Below, one piece after another: positions 39,514 to 52,793 of a DNA stretch of 64,000 nt. The notes below the pieces were generated by a model. That model did no database searches, was not told the origin of the DNA, and worked only from the letters and a program-made list of their open reading frames with translations. The position numbers and the translations under genes were made by a program. The DNA lies in the NCBI GenBank assembly GCA_965153455.1, contig OZ234497.1, positions 11,904,001 to 11,968,000 of the forward strand, given 5' to 3'. The stretch is from Sphagnum compactum (taxonomy: Eukaryota > Bryophyta > Sphagnopsida > Sphagnales). The stretch's first letter is position 1, and each line of letters begins with the position of its first letter.

Positions 39514-39602
39514 AAGTGGAATATGTGTGAACAAGGATCTGGATCAAATACACCTTGAAAGTCCAACGGAGTATGAAAATAAGCAGAAGTGAAATATGCG
39601 TG
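39457..39602 (+). repeat. 73-base tandem duplication spanning the Smr stop codon
   Basis: AACAAGGATCTGGATC begins at 39457 and again at 39530. The first copy codes for the last 18 residues and the TAG stop; the second lies in the 3' UTR. The period of 73 is not a multiple of three, and the position matching the stop reads CAG, so the second copy is non-coding in this frame. Confidence 0.9.
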
Positions 39603-42600
39603 ATCAACCTCAGAAAATAAAATATATCAGCAGGTGGAAGTTGAGGTTAGCTGCAGATTCTGGAGGGGGTGCTTGGTATTAGTTCTCCTCCAGTTTTTGT
39701 TCCTAAGTGTGTTGTTTGTGGAATAGTCCCATGAGAGGCTGCTGACTCTTGTGTGATGGATCCTCTATGGCTTTTAACTTTTTTATTGGTTGTTGCTTTG
39801 TTGTTGATAAGACCTAGCTTTTAACTTTCAAAAGCAGTTTCAATGTGATTTTCCTAATTATTGTCTATGATAAATAAATTGTGCAGTAGCTGAGTAATGA
39901 CATAGATAGTACAAAACAGCACAAAGGAAAACCTTGAGCTTCCACTCTCTGCTATGTGTGTTGGAATGAAGTTGCAGTTAATTCAGCTAACATTGCAAGG
40001 AGGCAATTGGTTGATACATATATCTCTGCTATTGCAACTCAGCGTAAATTTGTTTGAATCCTTACTTTTGAGCTTTATTAAAGCCTTTTTCTTGTTGTCT
40101 AATGTTGACCATGTGCAACAGGGGTTATGTATTTCTGTAAACTGCAATACTTATGCAATCCCTTGTACTGCCTGTTCTGCCATGGAAAGACTCCTTCCTC
40201 ATGTTAACTGTTATGTTTATCCAGTAGCTTCCCCTGTTTAGTATTGTTATTGATAGTTAGGCAAGTCACACATAGCCTGCAAACATGGATTTTGGCCCAT
40301 TAGTTTGTCTTGCCCTTAGTCATAAGTTAAATGTGGCAATAACCAAATTCCTATAATTTGTTAATGTGAATTGATATGCCAAATTATAAGGTACAAATAT
40401 GGCAACAACGCATAGTTACAACTTGAGTGAATTTTTTTTTGTCTTCAGTTGAATATTGTGACCTAAGCCTTTAATTAGTTTCTCAGTTTGTATTATATGT
40501 CACTTCTAACTGTCCGTGGAATGTGTCAACTCATCTTAATATTCTTGGAGTGACTGTTATTTTTATTTAAATTTTAAATGATTTTAATATAATAAAAGTA
40601 AGTAACAAGTATGTTTGAAATTGACAAAATCAAATAAGTCTTTAAATCAATGTTTCTATTTCGGGGCAAAATTTTGTCAAATTTCAACTTGACAAATGTG
40701 ATTTTGACTTACACAAAAGATTTTCTAAAAACAAATTGCCCAAATTCATTAGATTTTTATGATAAGTTGTAGTAGGTAGTCAAGAATATAGAAAGATTTT
40801 TAATTTTTTATATCTTCATATTTAATATATAGTCAAATATGGTTAAATCATTTTATGGATAATCGCCACTTCAGCTACATCACAAATTGAAAAAAAATCT
40901 GGTTCAAACCTATTTATATTCTAAAAGTTTAATATATTATGATTATAATGTTCAAAAGTTAAAAATACGTAAGTGTATTTACAAGCTTCAATATTTTAAA
41001 ATATAAAAATGTAACAGTTCATTTACATGCTTTTTAAAAAACAAAGAAAAAAACATGTATTCACATTTTGAAAATTCTATTTCAATGCATATTAAACTTG
41101 ATATTTGTCAACATCATTATTGTGAAGTCAAAGAACATGTTTATAGTCATCATTTGAGTAAATAATATTTTAAAGATTAATACATCAACACTTATCCATG
41201 ACTACTTTTCATTTTGTGCTACAAGTAAACTACAAGGACCACAAGTTGTCTATTTTATCTTGTTTGCATTTTTCAATTGGAGCATGCAATATAATGTTGT
41301 AAAGGTCTTTTCAAATTTCCATTTAAATGTAACATATGCCACAACAAATATCACTAATTGAACATTGTAATGGATGAAACTGCAAAGTTTACTTCACACA
41401 TGTGTCATGAATTAAGATTTTTTATGTGCAAAAACTACATTCTCTTGTATTGATAATTTTTAAAGTCTTCACTAATCATTTTTCAAGATTATGTTAAAAA
41501 CTCCTCAATCAAACATTGTTGACCTTTTTAAAATCAAACTCTACATGGGTAGATTTCTTTCAATGATGCTAGTTTGTGAGCCAGAGCAATGAACATGAGC
41601 ATGTGAGCATGGAAGAATCTTTTAATAAAATATTATTTGCCACATAGATAGAATATTTCACCAATATTTCATGCCACATCATTAGAATATTTTTTGACAT
41701 GGAAAAATTCTTCTCCACACAACATATGTACATACGTTTATTTGTAATTGAACAAGGATTTTCAAACCTTGTGATGGATACCAACATGGATGTAGATGGG
41801 GATGGATGTTTATTTCCAATTTAAATTATTCTATAAACTTTATCTTGCATCACATAATTTTAAGTTAAATATTAAGGGTTGGAAAGTTAATCGTCCAACA
41901 ATCAACAATATAAATGAGTAGCACTTTCTTGCATTCCACATTCACAAAAAAAGCCAAAAAAATGAACATAATATAAATTTCTTCGATAATGCATTTTCCA
42001 TGTGGACACATTACAACAAGATCACCATTTTGGAAAATGTTTAACTCTAGAAAGGACAAAATTATATTTGCCTAGCACAACTAATTAAGTGTTGGATTTC
42101 ATTCCTACTCCAATTCAAACAATGAATGAACTTTTCCAACTACCCATAATACGTTACATTTTGCAAATGTAATAAATGTGTTTACACTACACCCACTTCC
42201 CCCACCTCCCTAATGAACTTGCCATGATTGTGACAAAATCCACACAATTACAAGATGAGTAATTTCCAATTATAACTTGATATGATTTTTTGTTTTGATT
42301 TACATAAAGGTGATGTTATAAACGAGTCCATAGTTTAATGGAAGAACTTCTAGTGGGGGCAAAATAGTTGCATTTAGAACATGTCTGGCCTTTCATTTGT
42401 TTTCATGTTTTTTGGAGAGCTTGAATATAGTAGAGCACCAAATAATTTTGTTGTTTCAAGTTTTTAGCCAAGCATTTAGATCCAAAGGTTTGTGTACAAG
42501 GATAGATCTTTCATCACCAAATATATTTCAAAGAAGACATTTGACAACTTCCAAAAATATACAACCAACTTCTTTTAACATTGTTATTTCATCATGAGTG

Positions 42601-43250
42601 AAATTGGTTCCTCCCTAAACATGCCATACTAGGGGTGTAGGGGGCCTATCAACTACATATTTTTTTCCGAAACCTCCCACATAGTGGTTCAAATCATTAG
42701 AATTGTGTGATTATAAAAAACCACCTTTCAAATTATTCTACCAACCATCATAACATGGAGTATGAACACCAATAATTTTTTCGATGATATGATTTTGACC
42801 TTGCATTGCATTTAATGTTGGATTTGGGGGTACAACGCTCAATACACCACACACCATGTCCAAAATACTTTCATAGACTTTGCAACCATTGTGCATGACA
42901 ATTGGAACCCCACAATTGTTTCTAACAATGGGCAAAGGACCATCATCATGTGTTATGATGATGCCAGGGGAAGTTGTGTCAACCCACAAATAGAAAAGGT
43001 TAATGTGGTCATGTGTGTGCGAATCCTTTTCTAACCAAGGGGAAATTTGTACCTCATTTGTGAGATTTGAAAACCTCCTCACCTTCCAAGTGTGGCATCC
43101 TTGATGCATAAGAATAACTTGGTGCATATTTTGTAACAAATGCAATTAGTAGCAAAGGGTCTCCATATTCGTTTGTTCTATGTAAATGAAGGTCATTCCT
43201 ATTTGGACATTTTTTCGATGGACCAACATTCAAGTATGCCTAGTATAATG
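39514..43250. other. 3' flank of the Smr gene, then AT-rich intergenic DNA
   Basis: The first ~800 bases resemble the less AT-rich Smr locus and presumably hold the 3' UTR. From about 40.3 kb the sequence becomes AT-rich. No recognisable gene was found. A 135-codon open frame on the minus strand (42738-43145, with SPGIIITHDDGPLPIV) has no motif I recognise. It lies directly downstream of the transposase relic on the same strand, so it may be part of the same element. Confidence 0.5.
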
Positions 43251-44270
43251 AACTATGCTTGAAAGTTTGCACATAGTCATCAAAAGTTGCATTGTATAAG
43301 CATGCACCTTTTTTCTTAATTGTTGGAATCAAATGTTATGGACCACACATTGGCCTTTTCCAAATAAGTGGAATTCTTATACTGGCATAACACCTTATGT
43401 TGTTTTGGGAATTGTAATGTGATTAATTATTTGGTGTGTTTGTCAAGTGATAGAATCTAATGAAATAGGCAAATACATTCATTCCCAATTGTAAAGATGG
43501 TGAAATCTCCTTACCCATAAATAATTATGACAACATTCCAATTCACCTACGCACCATCTACCATGAACCCCTTGAAGTTGTTGTTGGAGTGGTAATGCTT
43601 GAGCATAACCTTGTTCAACTTTTTCTCAAAAACACATTGAACTTCAGTGGATTCTCATTTCATGATGTAGACAACAATGGTCAATACATTATATCAAACA
43701 TAATCCAAGGATTTTTTAGAATACCACCAAGTTGAATTTGCTTGACTGGATTGACACCCTTGGCAACACCATCAAATAACATCTTAAAGGAAAAAACCTT
43801 TTGATTCAACATTTGTTCAAAAAAACAATTATCCTGAATGTAGTAATAACAATTCATGGATTTCAACAAAATAATGTTATCAATTATCTTCTATTGATTG
43901 AATGGTGTTTGAATGATGCAATGAAATTACGAATTTTGAGATAGCACAAAGGTATGAAATTTTCCATCACCTTATTTAGTTATTTGCCCTTTATAAGTTG
44001 GACAAGGTTGTCACTATCCTCATTGAATAGGTGCTAAGACAAGGACTTACTTGTAGACAAGGCAATTGCAAAATTATTTGTGCCAAATATGTGACACCCC
44101 TACAAATGCCATTTTGAACATGATGATCATGCCTTCCAAAATGAATTGATACCCTTGTAAGGGTGACGAGTTTGTGAATGACATAAAATATTCTGCACTT
44201 GCATGCATCAATGCAAAAGGGCACACCATTACAAACTTTACAAACAAATGTGCATGCATAACAACCAAGG
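43250..44270 (-). pseudogene. Decayed MULE-like transposase relic
   Basis: Reading the minus strand from 44270 down, fragments in shifting frames resemble MULE-type transposase proteins of ferns and mosses as I remember them. About 44220-44080: FYVIHKLVTLTRVSIHFG, then HDHHVQNGICRG. About 43630-43330: KHYHSNNNFKGFMVDGA, stop, VNWNVV, IYG, stop, GDF, then NECICLFH, stop, SLDKHTK, stop, LI, then CQYKNSTYLEKANVW. At the stops the family appears to have Gln, Ser, Trp and Gln; three of the four fit C-to-T or G-to-A changes. No terminal inverted repeats or boundaries were identified. It is clearly inactive. The family call is from memory, so a homology search decides. Confidence 0.6.
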
Positions 44271-47200
44271 GTGAAATGACCTACAATAGGAACCTATGTG
44301 GAGTCACCTACCTAAGCAACTTCATTCTAAATACTACAGTTAACACAATTAAAAAAAACAATTATTTATCCCCATCAAAGTTTATTCTACTTGCAACAAC
44401 ATAAGGAAAATGACAATGACAATGCGCATACAACCAATCAAAAGATGAATGTGTATTTTGTTCATTTTTTCTTTCATCCAAAGTTCATTGTCGTTTGTGA
44501 CTAATGTGGTATGTGACTTATCCAATGTGACTAAGGGATAATTAATTGTAAATGTTGCTTATGACTAAAAACTAGTTACAAGGACTAGTCACAAATTGGC
44601 ACTTTTCTTCTAATCGGTCACAAATTATTGGAAGAATAGTATGCACTACTTGGACCAAAAAAAATCCTTGTTCCATAGTGTGTTTACATAAGGATTTCAT
44701 TGTTGTGTTTGCATGAATAAATCATTTGAACTTAATGTACATAAACTCCACTCCTCGCAATGCATTTTCATAAGCCTTGTTTTGTACAAATATAAAGATG
44801 TAGCCATTAGACATCTTATGTGCATGTAGAAATTAAATTTGAAAGTATGTTATGTGCATGAATTAAAATATTTTAAAAAATGTACAACATTATAGAAATT
44901 TGACTAATTCATAGTTAAAGTACTATTCAATGACTTGATAGATTTTACTACAATTGCAATACCCACATGTACAAAAACTATTTTTTTTCATGGCAATTGT
45001 TTTTAAAACTTTAGATATTTATATATGGCAATCCAAGTCCTTGACAACCTAAAGATGCAAGCTTCAAGACCTTCCCATATCAATAAAGTTCAAAAAGATA
45101 GAAGCATGGAAAGTTCATGCCTTACCTGAGTTTCTAGCAACAAATGTGTTGCATGTTCTTCATACACTTTGGGGGCCACAAATTTCTTTGTGACATGAGT
45201 CCTATTCGGATTGATGACTCTTGTTTTACTTTTCCACCAATCCAAAATACATGAAACAATTTTTTCATTAAGGACATTTGATCATCATCTTTGAATTATG
45301 AGTGTCGATTATGATGAGTTAGACACTTTTGTTTCTTGTCATCTCTGTACAACACAAGAAATGTTTGTTTATTTTGTGTTAAGGCCTTTAACTAGTGCCA
45401 TGATTTGCACAACATCCTTGCTAACCACAACATTCAATAAGGTACCTCATATGCCAATTTTCTTTCAATTGGACTCCTTTAAACTTATTAGTTCAAAAGC
45501 ACATTAGGCCTTAGCTTCTTTGGGATGGAGGTAATAATGTGGGAGATGGTGCCTAAATATGGGGTTGCCCATCAAATTTTCTATTATTGCCCCTTTACCA
45601 ACATTAATAAGGAAACTACAAAACTTTTAGTTGATGAATATATATATTTTATTCATTGAAACACTAGCTGTCTTAACATGAACTGTTTCATTTTGTGGTT
45701 TGTTTTCCCAAAGGATGTTAATTCTTAGGTAGATATAACCAAATCCTTGGTCTTCTATCTACATTGTCTTTGTTTTTCCATTGTTCCTTTTCGTTGCACT
45801 TCAACATGTGATTTTATAATTGTTACAAATTGTGGACTTCTACAACCTAACCTAACCCTTTTCTGTTGATTCTTGGAATTGCCCATGAGATTGGCAACAT
45901 ATGCCAAAACTATCAATTTTGACCCTAAAGCTAAACGACACTACAAGAACATTGAACTTAATTCATAAATAAAAATAAATCAATTGATTATTTTAAATGT
46001 TGTAAAAATAAGAATTATAGATCGTATTGTTCAAGGTACCATATGTCTTGAAAAAAAGACCTACAAATATGTCAAAGCCCAACAATGGTGTTGCAAAGTT
46101 CAAAATCTTGATGGAATCATTCATGATTAAATTGATTTTTTTTTGGTACACCTAAAAAAAATTCGAACCTTATTAGATTTAACATTGTTATGTTTTCTTT
46201 GATATTGATTTTATTTTTATAGAATTTTTATCAACTATTTTGTAAATAATTTGATCACTTTGGATTGCAAGCCACACATGTGGGTTTGAAGAGAGAGATG
46301 ATATATCATAAAATGAAACTTAAAAAATCATGTCCTATTGCATTAGGAGGTTTGAAGAATAGGTATTTTGCACTTTGTCTTTTTTTTTTTTGGGGCATGA
46401 AGTAATGGATTAGTCTTAGTATTGTTATTATTGTGAAATTCAAGCATTCTTGAGCATTCTACATCAACATCATTAGCATTTGTTTCTATTTCTCAATATA
46501 AATAATTTGTCAACCTATCTTTATGGTATGAATCAACAAATTTTCTTACATTAGCATGAATATTTGAGAAATACAACATTTTTTTGGCCATTGTTTTTTC
46601 CCCAATTGTAAAATTCTTGGCAACTTGCATATTTTCTATGAATTCACAAACTCACTAGAAATGATTGAATGAGTGGGTGGTGTTATATTGAAGAAGACAT
46701 AAACCATGATTATTTTATGACTATTTTGGGGGGCAAAAGAGCATGGGATTGTAAATTGAGTGATTGAAGATGGCAAACTTGGCTTGCTAGGACCAATTGG
46801 AGAAATAAAAGAATCACCCAAGTATCATATTTTGGGATTTATGAACAATCAGAGAGGGCAATGAGGGAATATTTAAGAACAAGGCCTAAAATTCCATTGT
46901 AATAAAAAAAAAGCCCTAAAATGAAAACCTTAAGAAATCTCTCAAATGGTGCCTTCCACAAAAAAAGAATGTTGAAAAAAAGTTTTGAAGAAATCCTTCA
47001 AGTGTGCCCTCACAAAAAGAAAAGAAGGGGGCTTTAAATTTTTTTTAGAAAAGTTCCCCAAAACAAAAAAAAGGTGTTGAATTTCTTTACAAAGAAGTTC
47101 CTCAAGTGTGCCTTTAAAAAATATTTGTTAAAAGAAAATTCAAATATTATTTCGCCCTCTATTATCATCACTAGTCCATAGTTTCGTGATTTCATCCCCA

Positions 47201-47978
47201 AATATGGGGCCTTTACATATAGGGGATGAAATTGGGATAGGGGTGAAATAAGGTATGAAAATGGGTAGGACTTTATAAATAACTTTAAAACATAAGAAAT
47301 AATGTTGAAAAAATTAAAAAAAATTCCTTTGTAATTTCTTATTAGATTTTTTTTTAATACCATTTAAGAGGCTCCAAGGAAATGCCATTTTAGAAATGAT
47401 TGGTGTGGCCTATGCCTTTGAGTAGAAATTATGAAATATTATTACTTAAAATTCAATATCTTTTGCACAATAGATTAAAATTTGTGAAACCACTTCAATG
47501 CGTTGAACTCATCAAAGGCTTTCCAATAATACCAAGAATGCACCCCCATTTTTCTTAAAAGAGCAAAAATTGATCTTTACCAAATTTTAATAATGAAAAG
47601 ACTTAAAATTCAACGCTTGCATTGTACATCAAACATTATGAAATCATCTAAGCGCACTGGCTTTAGGTTTTCCAATAGGTTAAGGAAGAGGGCTAAGGTA
47701 AATTAGCTGGTGACCAAACACTTAAATGCTCAGGGCATGCTAGATCCAAGGGGAGGGCTCCATTGTTTTTGGTGTCCAAATAAAATTTGAACCCCTCTTA
47801 TTGGCGCATTTAACATGTTCAAATTATCAAAAACGAAATAAAATTGAGAAAGTTATGGCCCCCCAAAGTAGAGGGGGTCAAAAACACTACAAAGGCTAAT
47901 TCCAGAATACTCAAAAAAATTCCTTGTATGTTGCTCTGTTGCTATTAGAGTTCGGAGATGATTTGTAGCTTCAAGCGA
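44271..47978. other. AT-rich intergenic DNA, no gene recognised
   Basis: Only short open frames with no familiar motif. Near 44486-44640 there are repeated GTGACTAA, TAGTCACAAAT and GGTCACAAAT words in both orientations. These look like subterminal repeats of a DNA transposon, but no element ends were found. Confidence 0.5.
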
Positions 47979-48139
47979 CACTTTTATAACAATTTCAATA
48001 ATTTAAAATGAATAAGAGAAAAAAGTTATGAGGTTTAAAAATAAGAGAGGTCCACAGACACGTTTATAACAATTTCAATCATTTAAAATGAATTAGAAAA
48101 AAAAAGTTATGAGGTTTGAAAGTAAGAGAGGTCCACAGA
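47979..48139. repeat. Tandem duplication, 80-base period
   Basis: ACACTTTTATAACAATTTCA at 47979 and ACACGTTTATAACAATTTCA at 48059. Both continue through ATTTAAAATGAAT, AAAGTTATGAGGTTT and AAGAGAGGTCCACAGA. A poly-A run of about 22 follows at 48140. Confidence 0.9.
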
Positions 48140-48162
48140 GGAAAAAAAAAAAAAAAAAAAAC

Positions 48163-51100
48163 GCTTTCTAAGTTAAAAAGCTTATTTTTCTTCTTGTTAT
48201 TTTTTCATCCCTTTGCACTTCAAAGATGATTTCTCAAGCTTGAGGTAGTGGTCCCATAACATTTTAAACCACTAAAAATGAAGCACATAGGATGAAGATA
48301 TAAATAAATGTTCGGTCATAGACAGAACATTGGTGATGGGCTGGTTTACCCTAAGGGCCTCGTGGTTTGAAAATCTACCTTTTTGAGTCTTTGAAAATCA
48401 AAGAATGGGCTGGTTCACATCTTCAAAAAATAAAAATTTGATGGGTGCGAGGCGGCGGCGGCGAATTCTTAAAATTTTGACCTCCAAGTGCTACATATAT
48501 TCAGATAAGAATTTCGATACCCAATGGGAATTTGACCCAAAACCTGATACCCGCCCAACACTGATCTCAATGAACCAAAACAAACAGACCTTCCTTAAAA
48601 TGGTAGGATTGTACTCTAAAAGTACTTAATCCTTTATTATCTTCCATCACTCACATTGTAATCTGAATGGAAATGCTATGATGATGGGAGAGTGGTTGAA
48701 AGCCCAAAATCCCTTCCAAGTACTACTCCTACCAAAAGAATTTGCCACAACAATCGGGAAGTCCAACAAATGCGTGATACCCGTGTTCATTTATTGATCA
48801 CCTTTGAAATTCAATCTGGTGACAAACTTGCTACCGGTTTGCTCTTTAATTTGGGCCTTTCTAATTTCGCCATCCCTGAGAAATTACTAATTTCTAATTT
48901 TGTTTTAATGTTTGAAAAAATTCCCAAGTAAATCTGATGTAGCATCATCATTCTCATTAATGATCATCCAAAAAAAGATTTAGCATTCATTGGGGACACG
49001 TTTATAGAAAAACTGTCCAAACCCAAACAATGAAAACTAAACAATTTTGAGTTGCAAGTGTTTGAGTGATTCAGAAGAGCTTTTGTGACCTACATCCGAA
49101 GACTAAGGTTTTCACCACAATAAAAGTGTAGGCTAAGGTCCCGGAACCCTAGGGCATCCCCTAAAGAAGGGGTCCGTTGAGGTGACAGCTGAGTGAGTGC
49201 AGTCCCACTTCTTGTAATATCCTCATTTGAAGGCCTTGCCTAACATAAAGATCCTGCAACAATTAAGGGTCATCGCCTTACCTAATGTTAAGATCCACCC
49301 ACAAAATTAAGGGACTAGATGAGGAAACAATCCTTCCAAAATTTGAAGAACCCTCTATTGTCAAGGAACAAAATTTTGTTGGAGATATTGGTAATCAATT
49401 TAAGAATGTGCCCTTTGGTAACACTCAAGTTTTTTTGGTAGGTCTTAAAGCAGGAGAAAATTCCTAATGTATTTGAAGGGTACCTTAAATCCATGAATAT
49501 CCATTCTATCAAAGAGGAGAGACATTAATGCCTAGTCCTTAAGAGCAAGCGGGAAAATGTATTTATTTAAAAAAAATATACGTCTAGCAGTTTCAGATTT
49601 AATTTTCCATAATTTCAACAGTTGAGGGATAAGTATGCAATGTACACCTTGTATTGTGTATTTATAATAGTAACTCAATGGAGTTCAATTTTTAACAATT
49701 TTGACAAATGTAATGAAATATCTTCTTCTTGGGCTAAACCTTTTGCAAGTTATTTTGTGCTGTTCGGTTGAAACAAAGTTCTACCTTATCTTACAATCCT
49801 CCCAATTGTAGAAACATTGATTTTTATAGGGTTCTTGTTTTCACATAAACTTTCACTCAACTCTCTATTCCATATTTTGAGCAGCTATTGGAGAAGGGCA
49901 CAAATCGTTTTCAAAAGAACATTTGAGAGAGTATGCATGAACATTTAGTTTTTAACATCATTTCTGAGTTGTTTTTAGATTGTTATTGCACTTAGTTTAG
50001 ATTTTGTGCAAGCTCATGTTCGAATGCTTGGCTTTTTGTTTGGATAGTCATCTTATATTTTAGGATGACCTTTAACATTTTTTCTTGAGCATTAGGTATT
50101 AGATTGGGCCTCTCTTATCACACGGTTTCTGGATGCATATGCAATTAAGCCATAGGTTCGATCAAGATACACCCATTTTGTACTTTCAAGTGCTTTTTTG
50201 TTTGGACTTCAGTCCGTTCTTTTTTCTTCTCTTGTTTTTCATTTATATTTTCCACTGACCACATATGCATATGTCAGTCAGTCAGATCCACGAAAATGTT
50301 TTGAATTCACTTCAGTCGTGCAACATTCTGATCATCACTGCCCACAATACTTAAAAAATTATGTGAATCTCCCACCAACCTCATTTCCTTGAGCTCTCTC
50401 AACTAAGTTAGTTCTGGTTTAAGAACTAAAGAAATCTCAAAAATTTACACCATTTTTCCTCACGGTTCATGGACTTTAACATCAGGGAGGGAAGGGGCAG
50501 GGTTCAGCTGGTTTGGCTCCTAGCTCATCAGTAGCCTCACCGAATAGGGAGCGAAAATCAGCCAAACCTTGGCCGCTCCCTTCTAGATTAAGGTCTGGGG
50601 GTGGCAGATTATTCCATTTTCTCGACCACATTACATGACATAATGTTCCGATGGTAATCATATTACGTATAAATAGTGACCAACATATGTTTGTTGAACA
50701 TAATCATTCTAACAGGCTTGTTGGTGCCTTATCCAACATAATAGGCAGGGTATTGATCAGTGTGGGCTGGTTATGGTTTTTTTTAATATAATAACCATTT
50801 GGTAGGTATTTTTTGGAATTTTCCTGTGACCGCACAGGTTATCAATATCATTATTCATTTTCTTGAGGTGTTGAGTATATTATCAGAAAATTTTGGGTAA
50901 CAATCATTGATTATGCATAAGGGTAGGTTATCAAATAATCAATTAATAACCCCTGGTTAACCTGTTGATTATAGACCAATTATAACGGTTTAAAAATAGA
51001 AAATATTATTATTTTTGATTTTTTGTATTAGTATTTGATGATTGATAACTTGCCTGGATGATAATTGGGTTTTCTAGGTAGGGTATTATATTTTGAAAAT

Positions 51101-51617
51101 TCAAATTTTAGAAAATTATCAATTTAGTTGATTATAAAAAATCCAGAACTGGCTGATAGGTTATCAATATTTGACTTGATGACCAACTTGATAACCAGGT
51201 CAAAACTCAATAGCCGGTCAACATTGGTCTTGACCAGTGTTGGGCAGCCACTAGAAAACAGACCCCCTGACGGGTACTGAGGCGGTTCTTAAGATTCATA
51301 ACTGCAATTCTCAAAAAATCAAAGAACCGATTCTGACACACAAGCATTTTTCTCAGATTTTTAAAATAAATAATCATACATAAATAGTGACCAACATATG
51401 TTGTTCATGAAAACAAGCATTTATGTCAAAAACAATAAAATAAAAATAAATCATCAAATAACAGACCATAAAACCACCTGTTCTTTACCAGTTTGTTCAT
51501 GAAAACCGGTAGGTTTTAAAAGATTTTTTTGCGCAATAATTGGGACTGGTGGTTCTCTAATTCCAAAATTAAAAAAAAGACCTGGAATCCATGTTTATTT
51601 AAATATTTAAATAGCGA
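48163..51617. other. AT-rich intergenic DNA, no gene recognised
   Basis: Short open frames at 48405-48629, 48692-48931 and 49285-49467 on the plus strand have no motif I know. AAATAGTGACCAACATATG occurs at about 50671 and about 51383, so parts of 50.6-51.5 kb are internally repeated. Nothing here supports a gene. Confidence 0.5.
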
Positions 51618-51642
51618 AATTCCCCCCCCCCCCCCCCCCCCA
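51618..51642. repeat. Poly-C run (~22)
   Basis: Uninterrupted C tract at the boundary between AT-rich DNA and the repeated block upstream of the RLP4-like gene. Its exact length is prone to sequencing error and polymorphism. Confidence 0.9.
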
Positions 51643-51744
51643 AACAATGGTAAGTCTTGACCAATTATCCATAGTTTTACAATTTTTATACTATACAAAT
51701 TGATTTTTAGTACATTTTAGTACATTTTTATTTGTAGTTTCAAA

Positions 51745-52640
51745 ATTATTTTGTGTTTTGAACTGGTTTCGATTTTCTAGAAATTTGGCAAAAAATTGCT
51801 CTTCTTTTTATTCTTTATTATTTCTTTTTTCGGCTGGCCTCTTAGGAATTAATTCATGTGGAAAATGAGGAGTAGGGTAAGGAAATAACCCCAACTGCAA
51901 GCTATTCATTCATCCACAGCGACCAACGTTGTTCATCCAAACAGCGACAGGTACTTACTTACTTACGGACTGACACCACAGGTAGTTAGGGGGGTGTCTG
52001 CACAACTTGGTGGTGTTTTGAACTGGTTTCGATTTTCTGAAAAATTGGCAAATTGCTCTTTGTTGTTTCATCCATCAACCAGCGACCAACGTTGTTCATC
52101 CAAATGGTGACGGCTAGTTATTTACTGACACCACAGTGTTTTGAACTGGTTTCGATTTTCTAGAATTCTGGCAGATTTGTTTTTCCTTTTTTCGGGGCTT
52201 TTTTTTTCCCCCTTTTTTGGGCTTGGCCTCTTACGAATTAATTAGTATGGAACATGAGTAGTAGGTAAGGTAATAACACAAGCTACGTGCTATTCATCCA
52301 TCCACAGTCATCAAAATTGTTCATCCAAACAGCGACGGCAACTTACTTTCTGACACCGCAGTTAGGGGGGGGGTGGGTGCACAACTCGGTGATATTTTGA
52401 ACTGGTTTCAATTTTCCAAAATTTTGGCAAATTGTTTTTTGTTTTGTTTTGTTATGTGTTTTTGTTTTTCTGACTGGCCCTCTTATTAGGAATTATTAGT
52501 GTGGAACATGAGTAGAGTAGAGCATGTTATTCATCCATCCACAGCGACCACAAAGTTGTTCATCCAAATAGCGACGGCTAGTTACTTACTGACACCGCAG
52601 TTAGGGGGGGTGGATGGTGGGTGCACAACTCGGCGGTGAG
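51745..52640 (+). repeat. Four-fold repeated block upstream of the RLP4-like gene
   Basis: The phrase TTTTGAACTGGTTTCGATTT occurs at about 51755, 52015, 52140 and (diverged) 52397. Between copies, CATCCACAG/CATCAACC, GACC(A)AACGTTGTTCATCCAAA, GCGAC(G)G, TACTTAC..CTGACACC(A/G)CAG and TTAGGGGGG(T) recur in the same order. Units are about 125-270 bases because some lack parts. The last unit ends some 150 bases before the start codon at 52794. Its location suggests an amplified promoter-proximal segment; the regulatory effect is unknown. Confidence 0.85.
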
Positions 52641-52793
52641 TGAGTGCGAACGAGATCTGCTGCCGCTGCTGCGCAACAACAAGTAACAACAACAACGAGT
52701 TCGACACAGGCTATGGCAGACGCCAAGCTTCTTCTTGCTTAGGCGCAACATCCTTCTTTCCCCTTATGCCGCACCTGGATCCAGGGTGCAGAG
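52641..52793 (+). promoter_or_regulatory. Probable 5' UTR / core promoter of the RLP4-like gene
   Basis: Mixed-composition sequence between the last repeated unit and the ATG at 52794, with CTGCCGCTGCTGCG and AACAACAAGTAACAACAACAACG. CAA-rich leaders of this kind are common in plant 5' UTRs. No clear TATA box was identified. Confidence 0.4.

Noticed and set aside
42322-42400. tRNA-like sequence (GTCCATAGTTTAATGGAAGA)
   Set aside because: A-box-like only; no B box at the right distance and no cloverleaf.
44486-44640. Repeated GTGACTAA / GTCACAAAT words as subterminal repeats of a DNA transposon
   Set aside because: Suggestive, but neither end of an element could be located.
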